Below are positions 63,052 to 64,000 of a DNA stretch of 64,000 nt, piece by piece. The notes under the pieces were generated by a model, which saw only the letters and a list, made by a program, of their open reading frames with translations, had not been told where the DNA came from and did not search any database. The position numbers and the translations under genes are program-made. This DNA comes from Histidinibacterium lentulum (GTDB lineage Bacteria > Pseudomonadota > Alphaproteobacteria > Rhodobacterales > Rhodobacteraceae): the NCBI RefSeq assembly GCF_003789055.1, contig NZ_ML119093.1:39559-103558 (forward strand), in the 5' to 3' direction. How positions within the stretch are numbered: the stretch's first letter is position 1; every line of letters begins with the position of its first letter.

Positions 63052-63959
63052 CTGTCTGCCTCCGCTACCAGCTGCTCCAGTCCGCTTGCTGGGCCATCGA
63101 GAAGTTTCTGAGCGCTCTCGAGGATGGATCTATCCGTCTTTGGATCAACGCCTCGGGCGTCGCAGCGGGCCGTGAACGGAGCATGCCAGCGATATGCCTC
63201 GTATTGGTCTCCTCCACTTTGCAGCGCATCAAGGACTTCCATCACTGCCGGAAGGTAGACAGAGTTCATGACCACAGGTTTTCCGGCCTTCTGCTCGCGC
63301 AAGAGCATGATGGTCTCGTGCGTCTTCTCTCCGGCGAGGATTGTGATCCGGTCCCGCTCGAGATCAACCTGCAACGTACCTTCAGGGATGTCCGGCGATC
63401 GGTCCAGTTCGAAGATGCTTTCGATGGGAGCAAGCTTGGCCTGTCCGACCGAGATGATGTGTTCCTCCCCGATCGCGATGATATCCCCGCGGCCGAGATC
63501 AACCGGCGGTGAAAATTCCGGGTGAATGGTCCCCGGATCCCAGCCAGCCAGCGTGTCGTTCAACCAGACGATCGGCCGCAAGGTTACCCTGTTCAGCAGA
63601 ACTCCGGCAGCGAAGTCGGTACGACCGGTGGGCCACGCCAGGGTGCGCAGTTCGGTATGATACGTATCCGCGCAGCGGACGAAGCAGCCTACCGATGCCT
63701 TGCCGGTCTCGACGAGTTTCCGGATCCCGTCTTCCGTCAGGGTGACATCGTGCTGAATGGAAAGCGCCCCCGTTGCGATGTCTTCGCTCAGGGTGAAGGT
63801 CATGTCGAATTCACCGGCGGTGAAATCCCCTGTGTCCTGCGCCAAGACGGGATGCGGATAGCGCGTCTCTTCTGTAAGCGGCGGCTGAGCCCCACCTTCT
63901 GGCTGAGCTGACGAGTTGCGAAGGCATCCCTGTAATGAGGCAGGGAGTGCGTTTCGCAA
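63048..63959 (-). CDS. Unknown protein paired with the DUF6339-like gene
   Basis: A protein I do not recognise. TTG 63959 gives 303 residues; ATG 63803 with GGTGA upstream gives 251 and is quite possible. A stop lies just upstream of the TTG, so the gene is complete. The first part is beta-rich (FTLSEDIATGALSIQHDVTL, KASVGCFVRCADTYHTELR); the second has FELDRSPDIPEGTLQVDLER. Two Cys are close together (GCFVRCADTY). No enzyme motif is seen. It is coupled to the gene below by a 4-nt overlap. I infer a role in the restriction or defence island from context alone. Confidence 0.6.
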   Translation of the reverse strand: MRNALPASLQGCLRNSSAQPEGGAQPPLTEETRYPHPVLAQDTGDFTAGEFDMTFTLSEDIATGALSIQHDVTLTEDGIRKLVETGKASVGCFVRCADTYHTELRTLAWPTGRTDFAAGVLLNRVTLRPIVWLNDTLAGWDPGTIHPEFSPPVDLGRGDIIAIGEEHIISVGQAKLAPIESIFELDRSPDIPEGTLQVDLERDRITILAGEKTHETIMLLREQKAGKPVVMNSVYLPAVMEVLDALQSGGDQYEAYRWHAPFTARCDARGVDPKTDRSILESAQKLLDGPASGLEQLVAEADR

Positions 63960-64000
63960 TGTGTGCTACGAATGCGTTTCTCAGATCGCTGGGCGTAGAG

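Noticed and set aside
1..64000. CRISPR arrays, insertion sequences, prophage genes, rRNA
   Set aside because: No regularly spaced repeats, transposases, integrases, phage structural genes or rRNA segments were seen on either strand.

Overview
The window is about 64 kb of very GC-rich DNA. Its gene content is typical of Rhodobacterales (Alphaproteobacteria, Roseobacter/Paracoccaceae type): a trgA-trgB-cysK tellurite locus like that known from Rhodobacter sphaeroides, DUF2927 lipoproteins, the moeA-moaC-trpC-trpD-trpG run, an lpxI-type lipid A cluster and a PleD-type cyclase. Assignment rests on protein motifs and gene order read by eye; no database search was run.

Layout. 1-3.7 kb: trpG-trpD-trpC-moaC-moeA on the minus strand (moeA runs off the left edge). 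3.8-15.3 kb: housekeeping genes (divergent polysaccharide deacetylase, aldo/keto reductase, CIA30, Nudix, DUF983), an EF-hand/ECF sigma/anti-sigma-like/metal-sensor module, a PleD-like diguanylate cyclase, a HAD phosphatase, a fasciclin protein, dtd and a PfkB sugar kinase. 15.6-24.7 kb: a minus-strand set with a zinc-ribbon protein, an SPFH-GYF protein, lactate permease, a DUF2927 lipoprotein, TelA, XpaC and an RluB-type pseudouridine synthase. 25.2-37.7 kb: an accessory region. It has a frameshifted Gly/Ser/Ala-repeat lipoprotein, an HfaA-like secreted protein, a CsgG/HfaB-family outer-membrane lipoprotein and two tandem secreted paralogues with ALGAVNTG-type repeats. These are followed by two NarL/CsgD-like response regulators, a soluble hybrid histidine kinase, a MerR regulator and a degenerate receiver protein. 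38.1-41.4 kb: trpE and a PpiD/SurA-type foldase. 41.5-46.6 kb: an aminotransferase, an ABM monooxygenase and fabZ-lpxA-lpxI-lpxB. 46.6-51.5 kb: an M48 protease, a NepR-like protein, a DUF2927 lipoprotein, a GNAT and an MFS transporter. 51.6-59.6 kb: cfa, trgA-trgB-cysK, an MscS channel, AlaX and an M35-like zinc protease. 59.7 kb to the end: tRNA-Ser(GGA), then a vsr/dcm pair facing two overlapping genes of unknown role; this looks like the edge of a defence island.

How the parts may fit. The 25-37 kb block is the best candidate for an undescribed system: a curli- or holdfast-anchor-like export locus in which a CsgG-type pore is encoded beside three or four small secreted proteins and a signalling cassette. 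A run of eight G residues puts the first lipoprotein gene out of frame, while its repeat pattern resumes in the next frame, so switching by slippage is possible. The block lies between trpE and trpGDC, which I recall as usually neighbours in this order, so this interval may be a hot spot for inserted genes.
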